A DNA stretch of 64,000 nucleotides, taken from assembly GCF_028613635.1 (NCBI RefSeq), contig NZ_JAQRMY010000003.1:260787-324786 (forward strand). Reading direction: 5' to 3'. Of this stretch, positions 10,953 to 18,938 are shown piece by piece; position 1 is the first letter of the stretch, and each line of letters starts with the position of its first letter. Source of the stretch: Devosia sp. ZB163 (GTDB lineage: Bacteria; Pseudomonadota; Alphaproteobacteria; Rhizobiales; Devosiaceae). The position numbers were made by a program, and so were the translations under genes. Under the pieces are notes generated by a model. It saw nothing but the letters and a program-made list of their open reading frames with translations. It was not told where the DNA came from and did not search any database.

Positions 10953-13013
10953 TCATTTCTTCCACATGGCAAGGAGGCCCGCACCGATATCGACGCGCGG
11001 TGCTGCGGGGGCGATGCCGCGGATCTCGGCCGGCTTCACTGCCGGCCAGAAGACGTCGTCAAACAGCGGGAGCATGGCCTTGGTGATGAAGCGGGTGCGC
11101 TGGGCGTAGACGTGCTTGTCGCCATAGGGCGTCTGCTGGTGGACGTAGAAGCGCTGCGGCACCATCAGGTGCAGCTCGTCCTTGGCGCGGGTCATCGCCA
11201 CGTACAGCAGCCGCCGCTCTTCCTCCAGCTCGTGGGTCGAGCCGGTGCCGAGATCGGAGGGGATGGCGCCGTCGACGACGTTCAGCACGTGGACGTTCTT
11301 CCACTCCTGCCCCTTGGCCGAGTGGATAGTCGAGAGGATGAGGAAATCCTCATCGAGCATGGGGACGCCGGCCTGGTCGGACGTGGCGTCGGGCGGGTCC
11401 AGCGTCAGCTCGGTGAGGAAGCGCTCGCGGCTCGGGTAGCCCGATGCGATCTGCTCGAGCTGGTGGAGGTCTTCCTTCCTGACTTCGGCATCCTCGTAGA
11501 CCGCTTCCATCAGCGGCTCGTACCACATCCGAGCGCGCAGGAGTTCCGACGGCCAGCCGCCTCCGCCTTCCCCCAGATGGCGCACTGCCTCGATGAAGCC
11601 GGGCCAACCCTCAGAACCGCGGGGCGGAGGCGGCGCGTTCAGCAGCTCCATTAGCGGATCGGCGCTCTCGGCCATGCGGTCGAGTAGCTTGCCGGCGGCG
11701 CCCGGGCCGACGCCGGGGAGAAGCTGCAGCACGCGGAAGCCGGCGACGCGGTCGCGCGGGTTGTCGACGAAGCGCAGCAGCGACAGCATGTCCTTGACGT
11801 GCGCGCTGTCGAGGAACTTAAGCCCGCCGTACTTCACGAACGGGATATTGCGGCGGGTGAGCTCGATCTCGAGTTCGGCCGAGTGCGAGGACGTCCGGAA
11901 GAGCACCGCCTGCTGCTTCAGCGTCGTGCCGCCCTCACGGCAGGCGAGGACGCTTTCCACGACGTAGCGGGCCTGGCTCGGCTCGTCCTTCACCGTCACG
12001 AGGTGTGGTTTCTCGACAGCGATACGGTCGGTCCAGAGGTTCTTGGTGAAGCGCTCGGCGCTTTCCGAGATCACGGCGTTGGCGGCCTCGAGGATCGGCT
12101 GGGTCGAGCGGTAGTTGCGGTCGAGCGTCACCATGCGCGCGGCCGGGCTGAACGACGCCGGGAAATCGAGGATGTTGCGCACGGTGGCGGCACGGAACGA
12201 GTAGATCGACTGGGCGTCGTCGCCCACGACCGTCAACCCTTCGCCGGCCGGCTTCATGGCGAGCAGGATCGAGGCCTGCAGACGGTTGGTGTCCTGGTAC
12301 TCGTCGACCAGCACATGATCGAAGCGGGTGCCGATGTCCTCGGCGATCGAGGGTTCGCGCATCATGGCGGCCCAGTAGAGCAGCAGGTCGTCGTAATCGA
12401 GCACCTGCTGGCGTTGCTTCTGCTCAACATAGGCGGCGAAGAGGTCGCGCAGCTCGTTGGCCCACATGGCGACCCAGGGGAAATGGGTCTTAAGCACCGG
12501 CTCGAGTTCGTCCTGCGCGTTGACCACGCGCGAGTAGATAGCGAGGCAGGTGCCCTTGGTGGGGAAGCGCTTCTTGGCTTCCGAGAACCCCATCTCGTGG
12601 CGGATGATGTTGATGAGGTCGCCCGAGTCCTCGCGGTCGTGGATGGAGAAGCCGGGGGTGAGGCCGATCTGCTCGGCATGCTCGCGCAACAGGCGCGCGC
12701 CGATGCCGTGGAAGGTGCCGGCCCAACTCAGCGCATCGGTGACGACGCCGGCCTTGGCACCCAGCACCTGCGCAACGATGCGCTCGACGCGACGCTGCAT
12801 CTCGCTCGAGGCGCGGCGCGAGAAGGTCATCAGCAGGATGCGACGCGGGTCGGCGCCGTTGACAATGAGGTGCGCGACGCGGTGCGCCAGCGTGTTGGTC
12901 TTGCCCGAGCCTGCACCGGCGATCACCAGCAGCGGCCCGCCCAGATGCTCCACGGCCAGCCGTTGCTCGGGGTTCAGCTTGTCGAGATAGGTCGGGGCAG
13001 TAGCAGGCAACAC
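10953..13013 (-). CDS. UvrD/PcrA-type superfamily 1 ATP-dependent DNA helicase
   Basis: 686 residues starting at GTG. Helicase motifs are in order: Q motif LNPEQRLAVEH, Walker A AGAGSGKT (32-39), Ia TFSRRASSEM, II VLVDEYQDTN, III GDDAQSIYSFRAA, IV LDRNYRS, V TIHSAKGQEWKNVHVLN and VI EEERRLLYVAMTRAKDEL. The length and domain order match UvrD/PcrA (3'-5' repair helicases). The C-terminus is short and lacks a clear RNA-polymerase-binding Tudor domain, so I do not assign it as the principal UvrD. It precedes the ycaQ-like glycosylase on the same strand, a plausible repair pair. Confidence 0.9.
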   Translation of the reverse strand: MLPATAPTYLDKLNPEQRLAVEHLGGPLLVIAGAGSGKTNTLAHRVAHLIVNGADPRRILLMTFSRRASSEMQRRVERIVAQVLGAKAGVVTDALSWAGTFHGIGARLLREHAEQIGLTPGFSIHDREDSGDLINIIRHEMGFSEAKKRFPTKGTCLAIYSRVVNAQDELEPVLKTHFPWVAMWANELRDLFAAYVEQKQRQQVLDYDDLLLYWAAMMREPSIAEDIGTRFDHVLVDEYQDTNRLQASILLAMKPAGEGLTVVGDDAQSIYSFRAATVRNILDFPASFSPAARMVTLDRNYRSTQPILEAANAVISESAERFTKNLWTDRIAVEKPHLVTVKDEPSQARYVVESVLACREGGTTLKQQAVLFRTSSHSAELEIELTRRNIPFVKYGGLKFLDSAHVKDMLSLLRFVDNPRDRVAGFRVLQLLPGVGPGAAGKLLDRMAESADPLMELLNAPPPPRGSEGWPGFIEAVRHLGEGGGGWPSELLRARMWYEPLMEAVYEDAEVRKEDLHQLEQIASGYPSRERFLTELTLDPPDATSDQAGVPMLDEDFLILSTIHSAKGQEWKNVHVLNVVDGAIPSDLGTGSTHELEEERRLLYVAMTRAKDELHLMVPQRFYVHQQTPYGDKHVYAQRTRFITKAMLPLFDDVFWPAVKPAEIRGIAPAAPRVDIGAGLLAMWKK

Positions 13014-13092
13014 GCGAATCGATCCGGAAGAGAGATCGGATCAGGAAGCATCATTCCTGCTTTGTTCGCAATTCACGGTACGTGGGCGGCAG

Positions 13093-13404
13093 CTACGAGG
13101 CGGGGCGAAGGCGCTGCCCATACATGATCTCGCCGGTGCAGGTGTCGACGTCCAGCAGGTAGACCCAGTCACCCTGCGTTGCACGCACCTGGATACGATC
13201 GTCGTTTCGCACGTTGAGATAGATGTTGCTGAAGCCTTCGTTGGCGATGACCTGGCGTATGCGGTGGTCGGTCAGCTCGATGGGGCAGCCCGGCCAGTAC
13301 CAGCTATCGTCGTCGTCCATGAACATGGTCTGGCCGTGCGCCGGTGCGGCAAGGGCAATCATTACGCCAACCAAGGCGGCACGGCAGAACGGAGCCGCAG
13401 GCAT
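13093..13404 (-). CDS. Small secreted protein, possibly PepSY-like
   Basis: 103 residues. ATG 13404 is preceded by GGAGG at 5-base spacing, which decides against the longer frame. A signal peptide (about 1-24, APAHG/QT) is followed by an acidic patch MDDDDSW and a compact domain with IRQVIANEGFSNIYLNVRNDDRIQVRATQGDWVYLLDVDTCTGEIMYGQRLR. The helix-then-strands pattern ending in D-x-x-TGEI resembles PepSY-type periplasmic inhibitory domains. Two Cys (in PGCP and DTCTG) could form a disulphide. The function is unknown. It is a monocistronic minus-strand gene between the helicase and another small gene. Confidence 0.65.
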   Translation of the reverse strand: MPAAPFCRAALVGVMIALAAPAHGQTMFMDDDDSWYWPGCPIELTDHRIRQVIANEGFSNIYLNVRNDDRIQVRATQGDWVYLLDVDTCTGEIMYGQRLRPAS

Positions 13405-13499
13405 CTCATCCTCCAATCCTGGGCAGGGCCGCAGTTCGCGGTCCTGAAGCTTTATCAACGCGGTGGGGTCTCAAGCGTTGCCAGACGGCTTCGCGGCCC

Positions 13500-13715
13500 C
13501 TAGTCCCCGGCCTTGCCCAGCTCGCGCTGCTTCTTGAGGAAGGCGACACCGGCCGTGTAGCGGTCATGCATGCGGGCGAAGCGGCCAAGGGTATCGCTGG
13601 GCAGGCCCAGTTCGATCAGCTCGGCGTGGATGTCCTTCAGGCTGTTCTCCATCTCGTCCATCTCGACGAACATGCGGTCGATCTGCTCGCGGGACAGACG
13701 CACCATCGTTGCCAT
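13500..13715 (-). CDS. Small conserved hypothetical protein
   Basis: 71 residues, preceded by GGAGGAGACGGCT and ATG, a strong ribosome site. The protein is charged and almost wholly helical (MVRLSREQIDRMFVEMDEMENSLKDIHAELIELG, then a second helix to the C-terminus), so a two-helix hairpin or coiled-coil dimer is likely. It has no signal peptide and no Cys. I do not recognise the family. The coding bias and ribosome site argue for a real gene. Confidence 0.55.
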   Translation of the reverse strand: MATMVRLSREQIDRMFVEMDEMENSLKDIHAELIELGLPSDTLGRFARMHDRYTAGVAFLKKQRELGKAGD

Positions 13716-13895
13716 AGCCGTCTCCTCCGGGCCGTTGCAGATGTTGCCGGCTACGAGCTTGCCATGACTATCAGCAGTCGTCGATGTGTGCTGCTATGCA
13801 TTTGTAATCATTGAACGATTCTGACGATGCTCTTGTCATGAGCGCCGACGCAGCTGATATTCTGGACAGGTCACATGCTGCTGGAGGTGAATTTC

Positions 13896-14165
13896 ATGCC
13901 GTCAGTGACCAGGTTGGGCTCGGCTGTCCATGGTTATGGGCTGACGACCGCCCAGATCATCTACCACGTGCCCGACAACTACGCGCTGCTGCAGGATTTC
14001 CTCTGGCAGGAGTACGATGTGTTTCCGGAGTTCCCGACGCTGAGGAAGTTCCTCGCCTTCTGGGAAGATCAGATCGAGGGTCGGCTGCATTCCATAACCG
14101 TTGCGCACGCCTGCCTGATCCACCCGATCGAGCTCTACCCGTTGCAGAGCACCAGACTGCACTAG
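13896..14165 (+). CDS. usg: Usg family protein
   Basis: 89 residues. ATG 13896 is chosen because GGAGGTG lies just upstream of it and inside the longer frame that begins at 13875. The sequence GYGLTTAQIIYHVPDNYALLQDFLWQEYDVFPEFPTL, then FLAFWEDQIEGRLHSITVAH and LI.P.E, matches Usg, a small alphaproteobacterial protein first seen beside trp genes in Caulobacter. Its biochemical role is not established. Here it is solitary, and its stop overlaps the convergent TfuA gene by 4 bp. Confidence 0.85.
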   Translation: MPSVTRLGSAVHGYGLTTAQIIYHVPDNYALLQDFLWQEYDVFPEFPTLRKFLAFWEDQIEGRLHSITVAHACLIHPIELYPLQSTRLH

Positions 14166-14857
14166 GCGGCCATGTTCCGGAGGTAGTGACGCCAGGCGTC
14201 GGACTCGACGAACTGCCAGTCGGGGGCAGGGCCGCGGCCGGCTGGCAGGGTTCGCAGATGCTCGATCAGGAGCAGTGCGTCGGCAGTCTTGGCCCCGATG
14301 CGCGCTTCGCGATAGGCGGCCCTCAGGTGGGGGAGACCGGCGGTGGAGACGATCTCGTCGACGGTACGGTCGGCGAAATAGATCGATTGCGCGGCCGCGA
14401 GCAGGTCCCTTGCCTCGGACTGTGTGGCGAGCCCGCGCCCTGCCATCGCCACGACAGTTGCTTCGACGTCGACCAACGGTTCGCTCAGCGGCATGAAGTC
14501 GAGCTCGCCCGGGGCGTGCGCCAGGCACACATCGGCATCCTCGATCCGGTGGCCGTCGCGATAGCTCCGCGCGATGGGACCGACGGCCTCCATGCCGAAG
14601 GGCGCGCATTCGGCAGCGCGCAGCGCACCGAGCGAGGCCGCGCCCAGCACCCGCACGCCCTGCTTGAGGGCGAAGAGGATTTCCTTGTGCCAGACCGACG
14701 GCACGAAGCCGAAGACCCCGTCGACGAGGCCGATCGCATCCGCGCCCTCGAGCACAGCGCGGTGGAGGTCGCCCTGCCGTGCCGGCGGGCGTACGTCGAG
14801 GCCGTAGGGGTCGTAGCTGACGCCCCAGAGCGAGGGGCCGACGAACAGGACCTTCAC
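14162..14857 (-). CDS. TfuA-like protein, YcaO partner
   Basis: 231 residues with the TfuA core: VLFVGPSL at the start, RPPARQGDLHRAV, IGLVDGVFGFVPSVWHKEIL, GVRVLGAASLGALRAAEC and FGMEAVGPI. TfuA was named from the trifolitoxin cluster. In thiovarsolin-type and archaeal methyl-coenzyme M reductase systems, YcaO-TfuA pairs install backbone thioamides, with TfuA thought to help deliver sulfide. The gene overlaps the YcaO gene by 4 bp (ATGA), so the two are translationally coupled. The remaining C-terminal half (about 120-231) is helical and less conserved. The substrate is not shown by this gene alone; see the 72-residue neighbour. Confidence 0.9.
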   Translation of the reverse strand: MKVLFVGPSLWGVSYDPYGLDVRPPARQGDLHRAVLEGADAIGLVDGVFGFVPSVWHKEILFALKQGVRVLGAASLGALRAAECAPFGMEAVGPIARSYRDGHRIEDADVCLAHAPGELDFMPLSEPLVDVEATVVAMAGRGLATQSEARDLLAAAQSIYFADRTVDEIVSTAGLPHLRAAYREARIGAKTADALLLIEHLRTLPAGRGPAPDWQFVESDAWRHYLRNMAA

Positions 14858-16056
14858 ATGAACCCCAGCATGGCTGCGGCAGCCCGCGACCCGGGGCGCC
14901 AGTTGCGATTGGTGAGCCGGTCTTCGAGACCGGGGACGAAAACCTTGACGACGTGGATGCCCATCCGCTCGCCACCCACGGGGACGACGATGACCCGACG
15001 CAAGCCGGCGCGGGCCAGGCCGGCGCGCAGCGCTGCCAGCAGGCCCTCTTCACCGACCGGACTCGCGAGGCCGGTTGGGGCCGCCCGCGTCGCCGACGAG
15101 GCCTCGGTCAGCACGGCAATGGTGCGTCCCAGCGTCATGTCGTATTCGGTTTCGACAATATCGTCGCGGGCCCCGGCGATGTTGGTGATCCGGGTCTGCG
15201 CCGCCTCGACGATGGCGCGCCGCGCTGCCACGGCCCCCACGGGATGGCAGCTTGCTCCGGTCGCTACGTCGAAGTGCTTGTCGGCGCCGTCGGAGGGCCA
15301 GAGCACGGCATAGAGGGTCGGCAGTCCGGTATTGCTGGTTTGGTCGTAGAGGCGCAGTCGATAGCCGGCTTCAGTTATGCGGAAAACGAGGGCGTCGATG
15401 TCGGGATCGTCGAAGGCGGCGGGCTCGACCGCTGTCGCGCGGGCGGCCACATCGCTCTTATAGCCCCAGAGACAGACCGCATCACGCTCGATCGCTTCGC
15501 ACAGCGCATGGACCAGCGCCCCGGAGTGGCTGATGCCTGCTGCTATGCCGTTGGTCGATTGCGCCAGGCCAGGGAGGTCAGCCGGCGGCGTTCCCAGCAC
15601 CACCGCGTCGTAGGGTACCAGCACCGTGGTGCCGGTCTCCAGCGCGTAGCCCTCGAGCCAGCGGATCGGCCTGTGCTCGTCGAGCACGAAGTCGCGCGGC
15701 ATCAGTGGGGCGATGTCCATGGTCTCGATGCCGGCAGACTGCGCCTCGGCGTGGCTCATGAGCCGCTGCGGTGTCTCCGGGGCCTCCGCAACCGCGTATT
15801 CGGCTGCCTCCATGACTGCCGAGATCTGGGCCGAGACATCGTCGATGCCCTTGCCCTGGTGGCTGGCGATGGTGGCCGAGTTTGGCCGGATTGCCGCGTA
15901 GCAGGGGATACCGATCCGATCGAGGCCGGTCTGGCGGGCGAGCCGGGTGATGCCAATTTCTCTAAAATGCAAAGACAAATCCCGCAGCAATGCCGCGGGA
16001 TTCCTCTGCTCGCCGGTGGAACTGGCCGCCGGGCGGGTGCTGTCTTGGTGAAGCAA
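14854..16056 (-). CDS. YcaO family cyclodehydratase/thioamidating enzyme
   Basis: 400 residues as annotated from TTG 16056, three bases after the stop of the small upstream gene. YcaO enzymes phosphorylate backbone amides with ATP to make azolines, amidines or, with TfuA, thioamides. Visible features are GITRLARQTGLDRIGIP, RPNS, HQGKGID (66-72), ME..E (83-86) and the ATP/Mg block ALCEAIERD (184-192). The C-terminus has no PxPxP tail, unlike azoline-forming YcaO proteins. A terminator-like hairpin covers codons about 19-27, so the true start may be TTG 15978 or 15972; these would still keep the whole YcaO domain. Overlap with tfuA is 4 bp. Confidence 0.9.
   Translation of the reverse strand: MLHQDSTRPAASSTGEQRNPAALLRDLSLHFREIGITRLARQTGLDRIGIPCYAAIRPNSATIASHQGKGIDDVSAQISAVMEAAEYAVAEAPETPQRLMSHAEAQSAGIETMDIAPLMPRDFVLDEHRPIRWLEGYALETGTTVLVPYDAVVLGTPPADLPGLAQSTNGIAAGISHSGALVHALCEAIERDAVCLWGYKSDVAARATAVEPAAFDDPDIDALVFRITEAGYRLRLYDQTSNTGLPTLYAVLWPSDGADKHFDVATGASCHPVGAVAARRAIVEAAQTRITNIAGARDDIVETEYDMTLGRTIAVLTEASSATRAAPTGLASPVGEEGLLAALRAGLARAGLRRVIVVPVGGERMGIHVVKVFVPGLEDRLTNRNWRPGSRAAAAMLGFM
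15971..16002 (-). terminator. Terminator/attenuator-like hairpin at the 5' end of the YcaO reading frame
   Basis: On the minus strand a perfect 8-bp stem AATCCCGC/GCGGGATT (16002-15995 with 15985-15978) is followed by TTGTCTTT and soon ATTTT. It lies 58 bases after the stop of the 72-residue gene, inside the annotated YcaO frame. A partial terminator between precursor and enzymes is common in RiPP clusters. Termination here is inferred. Confidence 0.45.
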
Positions 16057-16059
16057 GGC

Positions 16060-16278
16060 TTACTTGGCGTGGAAGTGCCAGACGGCGCTGCCGTCTTCGC
16101 GCTGGCCAGCGGCCACTGCGATATCGATGCCGTCGACGATGGTGTTGCCCGCGGCGAGTGCAGAGCGGACGTTCGAGGGAACCACGGTTTCATGATCCAC
16201 CGGGGTAACAGTCATCAGCTGAGTATCCACGACGAGCAGCTGAGAGGAATCTTTCTGACCAATAATGACGTAGCGCAT
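16060..16278 (-). CDS. 72-residue protein, candidate RiPP precursor for YcaO-TfuA
   Basis: 72 residues with an excellent ribosome site, AAGGAG 8 bases before ATG. It lies 21 bp after the regulator gene and 3 bp before the YcaO frame. There is no signal peptide. The N-terminal half (RYVIIGQKDSSQLLVVDTQ, then LMTVTPVD) looks like a folded beta-rich leader. A Gly/Ala stretch (SALAAGNTIVDGIDIAVAAGQ) leads to the C-terminus GSAVWHFHAK. It contains no Cys, so Cys-derived azoles are impossible; backbone thioamidation or Ser/Thr chemistry remain possible. Two His and one Trp near the end could bind metal. I recognise no described family. The role as substrate is inferred from position only. Confidence 0.7.
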   Translation of the reverse strand: MRYVIIGQKDSSQLLVVDTQLMTVTPVDHETVVPSNVRSALAAGNTIVDGIDIAVAAGQREDGSAVWHFHAK

Positions 16279-16299
16279 AAGTATTTCTCCTTTTGCGGC

Positions 16300-18243
16300 C
16301 TACTTGAATCCGGCCTTTCGCAACGCCTCTATATACAGATCGACATCCGCAGGATCGCGCTGTGGCATTCGAGATACCCAACGAGCGGTTGTAAAATCCG
16401 GCTGCAATTTAAGCGCTTGCAACCGATAGCGTCGTGCCAGATCCATCTGGCCGGCCATCGCGGCAGCCGCCGCCATGAGGCGGAATGCGGGTTCCGGATT
16501 GCGCATCTGGTTGAGGTATCGGAGCGCCTCCTCCCAGCGTCCCCTGAAGAAATTGATGCCGCCCAGGGTCCACAGATACTCGTCCGGCGGGACCGGATTG
16601 AGCCGCACTGCGGCCTCGATCTTCTCCTGCGCGGCAGCGAAGTCGGAGTTGTGGACAAGTGTGTCTGCGAAGTCGGCCAGAACGTCGGCATGGTTCGGCG
16701 CGAGGTCGGCCGCCATCGCCATATGGGCAAGGCTCTGGTCGAGGTCACGGTCGAACAGCGCGACGCGGCCGAGCTCGCGATAGGCCGTGCCGTCATTGGG
16801 GTCGATCGACACGGCGCGCTCGGCGTGGAGCTTGGCCTTGTCGAGCAAGGCCCGGTCCGAACCGGCCCGCAGTACCCACTCAACCACGTAGGAACGGGCG
16901 AGGGCGCTCTCGATCGAGGCCTGGTCCGGATCGATGTCGCGGGCGATGCGCAGGGACTTCCTGCCGCGCCGGATCTTGGGCAGGTCGAAGGTGCGCAGGT
17001 TGTGGCGCCCGGCCAGATAATGGGAATAAGCGTCGGCATCGCGCTGGGTGCGCTCCTGCTGGAGCTCGGCCGTCTCGATCGAGTCGGCCAGCGCACGGGC
17101 GACGCCGTTGGTGAAATCCCAGTAGTGCTCGGGCGCCTTCAACGTCGAGAACGAGAACTTGTCGGCCCAGACGATTTCGCGCCCGGCGGCGCGAACGAGG
17201 CGGATCGCGAGCGACAGTCCATCACCCGAGAAGTGGGGGGCGATGCGGCTTTCGACGGCATAGTCGATCTGGTGCGAGCGGATCTCGTCGAGCGCCGAGA
17301 AGGGATCGAGCTGCCAAGCCGTGTGCGGAGCAATGACCGCGACAGACTTCAGTCGCGAGAGGCCTATGGTGACGTCCTCAACGAGCGCCGGGGCGAGATG
17401 CTTGGGCACCTCGGCGTGCTTGTAGTCCTGAAGCGGTGGCAGCAGCACGACGCGCGGCACGAAGCTCTGCCGCTGTTCGCCTTCGTCGGCGCCCCGCCGT
17501 GCGACGGCCCGCGCCTGGGCAGGGGAGGAGGCGGGGCTGTCCTCGGGGCCGAACATGTCCGCCGTCTCGGCGGAAGGCTCGAGGCCCAGGCCGTGGCGCA
17601 GCCGGTTGCGGAAGGCGGCGAAGGCCGCTCGGGCGCCGCTCTCGTTGTTCTCGGCACGGAACAGCTCGATCGTGGCGCGGCACACGACATCGGAATAGGG
17701 CAGGCGCTCGGTCAGGCGGCTCAGGGCCGAGTGGCCGGCGCGACCGCCGATCCGGAGCGCCGCTTCGGTCGCCTGCATGGCGAACTGGTTCTCTATCCGT
17801 GTGCGCTCGAGGGTGAGCCACTGGCTGAGCTCGGGACCGAGACCATCGACGGCGGCAAGCAGTTCGCCTCGGTACATGGAAATGAGCCGCTCCAGCTCGG
17901 CGCCATCAGCGGCGGTGCGGATGCGGCCGATCTCGCGCAGGTCGAGTTCGATGTTGCGCGCCAGCTCGATCTCGGTGGCGTCGGCATCGAACAGCTGGAA
18001 GCCGTGCTTGGATTCGAGCTCACGCGTATGCAGCAGGGTCTGGCGAAGGTTGGTCATCGCCTGCTCCGCCGTACTCGCCTCCCACACGCGCTCGGCGAGG
18101 GTTGAGCGGCGGGTCCGATTCGAGAACTCCAGGTAAAGAACGGCGGCGAGGGAGAACGCCTTCTGACGCAGCTTGACTGCCGAGCCGTCGGCCAACCGAA
18201 GGACTGGGTTGCCCAGAAGCTGCAGAGTGACGATTTCAGCCAT
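16300..18243 (-). CDS. BTAD/SARP-type transcriptional activator with TPR domain
   Basis: 647 residues. The N-terminus (about 1-95: VTLQLLGNPVLRLADGSAVKLRQKAFSLAAVLYLE, then LAERVW, NLRQTLLHTRE) is the winged-helix DNA-binding domain of SARP/BTAD regulators. A BTAD helical repeat domain follows (about 100-225, with LRHGLGLEPS). A middle segment (about 260-400) resembles the alpha/beta domain seen in CadC/adenylate-cyclase-like TPR regulators (VVLLPPLQDYK, DYAVESRI, REIVWADKFS). The rest is TPR (LHAERAVSIDPNDGTAYRELGRVALF and further copies). SARPs usually activate biosynthetic clusters. It is the first gene of the minus-strand unit with the 72-residue gene, YcaO and TfuA, so it probably controls its own operon. 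Confidence 0.85.
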   Translation of the reverse strand: MAEIVTLQLLGNPVLRLADGSAVKLRQKAFSLAAVLYLEFSNRTRRSTLAERVWEASTAEQAMTNLRQTLLHTRELESKHGFQLFDADATEIELARNIELDLREIGRIRTAADGAELERLISMYRGELLAAVDGLGPELSQWLTLERTRIENQFAMQATEAALRIGGRAGHSALSRLTERLPYSDVVCRATIELFRAENNESGARAAFAAFRNRLRHGLGLEPSAETADMFGPEDSPASSPAQARAVARRGADEGEQRQSFVPRVVLLPPLQDYKHAEVPKHLAPALVEDVTIGLSRLKSVAVIAPHTAWQLDPFSALDEIRSHQIDYAVESRIAPHFSGDGLSLAIRLVRAAGREIVWADKFSFSTLKAPEHYWDFTNGVARALADSIETAELQQERTQRDADAYSHYLAGRHNLRTFDLPKIRRGRKSLRIARDIDPDQASIESALARSYVVEWVLRAGSDRALLDKAKLHAERAVSIDPNDGTAYRELGRVALFDRDLDQSLAHMAMAADLAPNHADVLADFADTLVHNSDFAAAQEKIEAAVRLNPVPPDEYLWTLGGINFFRGRWEEALRYLNQMRNPEPAFRLMAAAAAMAGQMDLARRYRLQALKLQPDFTTARWVSRMPQRDPADVDLYIEALRKAGFK

Positions 18244-18388
18244 GCAAAGCGTTCGACATTGTTAAGATATTCCTTGAATCCGAGGAAGTTTACTTGACGA
18301 AGTAAAGGCCAAAGCGTAGCCACGTAACGGCTGGATAACGCGTTGAAGTAAGCTAGGACTGTGCGGTAGGCCAGCGAAATAAAGGCGC

Positions 18389-18415
18389 GAAACTGCGAAG
18401 GTGGGTCGCAGTTTC
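18389..18415 (+). promoter_or_regulatory. Interrupted palindrome in the mucR leader
   Basis: Perfect 10-base arms GAAACTGCGA/TCGCAGTTTC (18389-18398, 18406-18415) with a 7-base spacer, 44 bases before mucR. GCGC tracts flank both sides, extending the potential stem with a small bulge. It could be an RNA hairpin in the leader or an operator; mucR genes are commonly autorepressed. There is no T-run, so it is not a terminator. Confidence 0.5.
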
Positions 18416-18458
18416 TCGCGCATAGGACCCGAAACCTAGGCAACATTCCGAGGGAAGT

Positions 18459-18938
18459 ATGGAATCTGGAACGTCGAACCTTGCCGCAGCAGCAGCGGTC
18501 TCGGAAGCGCGTAGTTCCCAACTGGTCGAACTGAGCGCTGATATCGTCAGCGCTTACGTGAGCCACAATGCACTCAGCGCAAGCGACTTGCCCAAGCTGA
18601 TTGCCAGCGTGCATTCGGCCCTGACCGGGCTCGGCGGCGTCGTTGAGCCAGAGGTGGTCGTCGAGCTCAAACCGGCCGTGCCGGTGAAGAGGTCGATTAC
18701 TCCCGAGTATTTGATCTGCCTGGAAGACGGCAAGAAATTCAAGTCCTTGAAGCGTCATCTCAGGACCGAGTACGACATGTCGCCCGAAGAGTACCGGGCC
18801 AAGTGGGGCCTGCCGCCTGACTATCCCATGGTGGCTCCGACCTATTCGGAGGCCCGCTCGCGTCTCGCCAAGACCATAGGCCTCGGACGCAAGCCAAAGG
18901 CGACCTCGTCGCGTGGCCGCGCCAAGGTCGTCGCCTGA
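18459..18938 (+). CDS. mucR: Ros/MucR family transcriptional regulator
   Basis: 159 residues. MucR proteins are global H-NS-like repressors of surface polysaccharide, motility and cell-cycle genes in alphaproteobacteria. The N-terminal oligomerisation helix (SSQLVELSADIVSAYVSHNALSASDLPKLIASVH) and the prokaryotic zinc-finger region (EYLICLEDGKKFKSLKRHLRTEYDMSPEEYRAKWGLPPDYPMVAP) are clear. The zinc site reads C-x2-D-x9-H-x3-E: Asp replaces the second Cys, common in MucR, but the last His is Glu. Zinc binding may be weak or absent. The C-terminal tail is basic. GAGGGAAGT precedes the ATG. It is divergent from the BTAD regulator gene with a 215-bp gap. Confidence 0.93.
   Translation: MESGTSNLAAAAAVSEARSSQLVELSADIVSAYVSHNALSASDLPKLIASVHSALTGLGGVVEPEVVVELKPAVPVKRSITPEYLICLEDGKKFKSLKRHLRTEYDMSPEEYRAKWGLPPDYPMVAPTYSEARSRLAKTIGLGRKPKATSSRGRAKVVA

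Noticed and set aside
14953-18105. A 1050-codon plus-strand open frame across the YcaO and BTAD regulator genes
   Set aside because: It is the reverse-strand shadow of two well-supported genes in GC-rich DNA; it has no ribosome site and no family resemblance.
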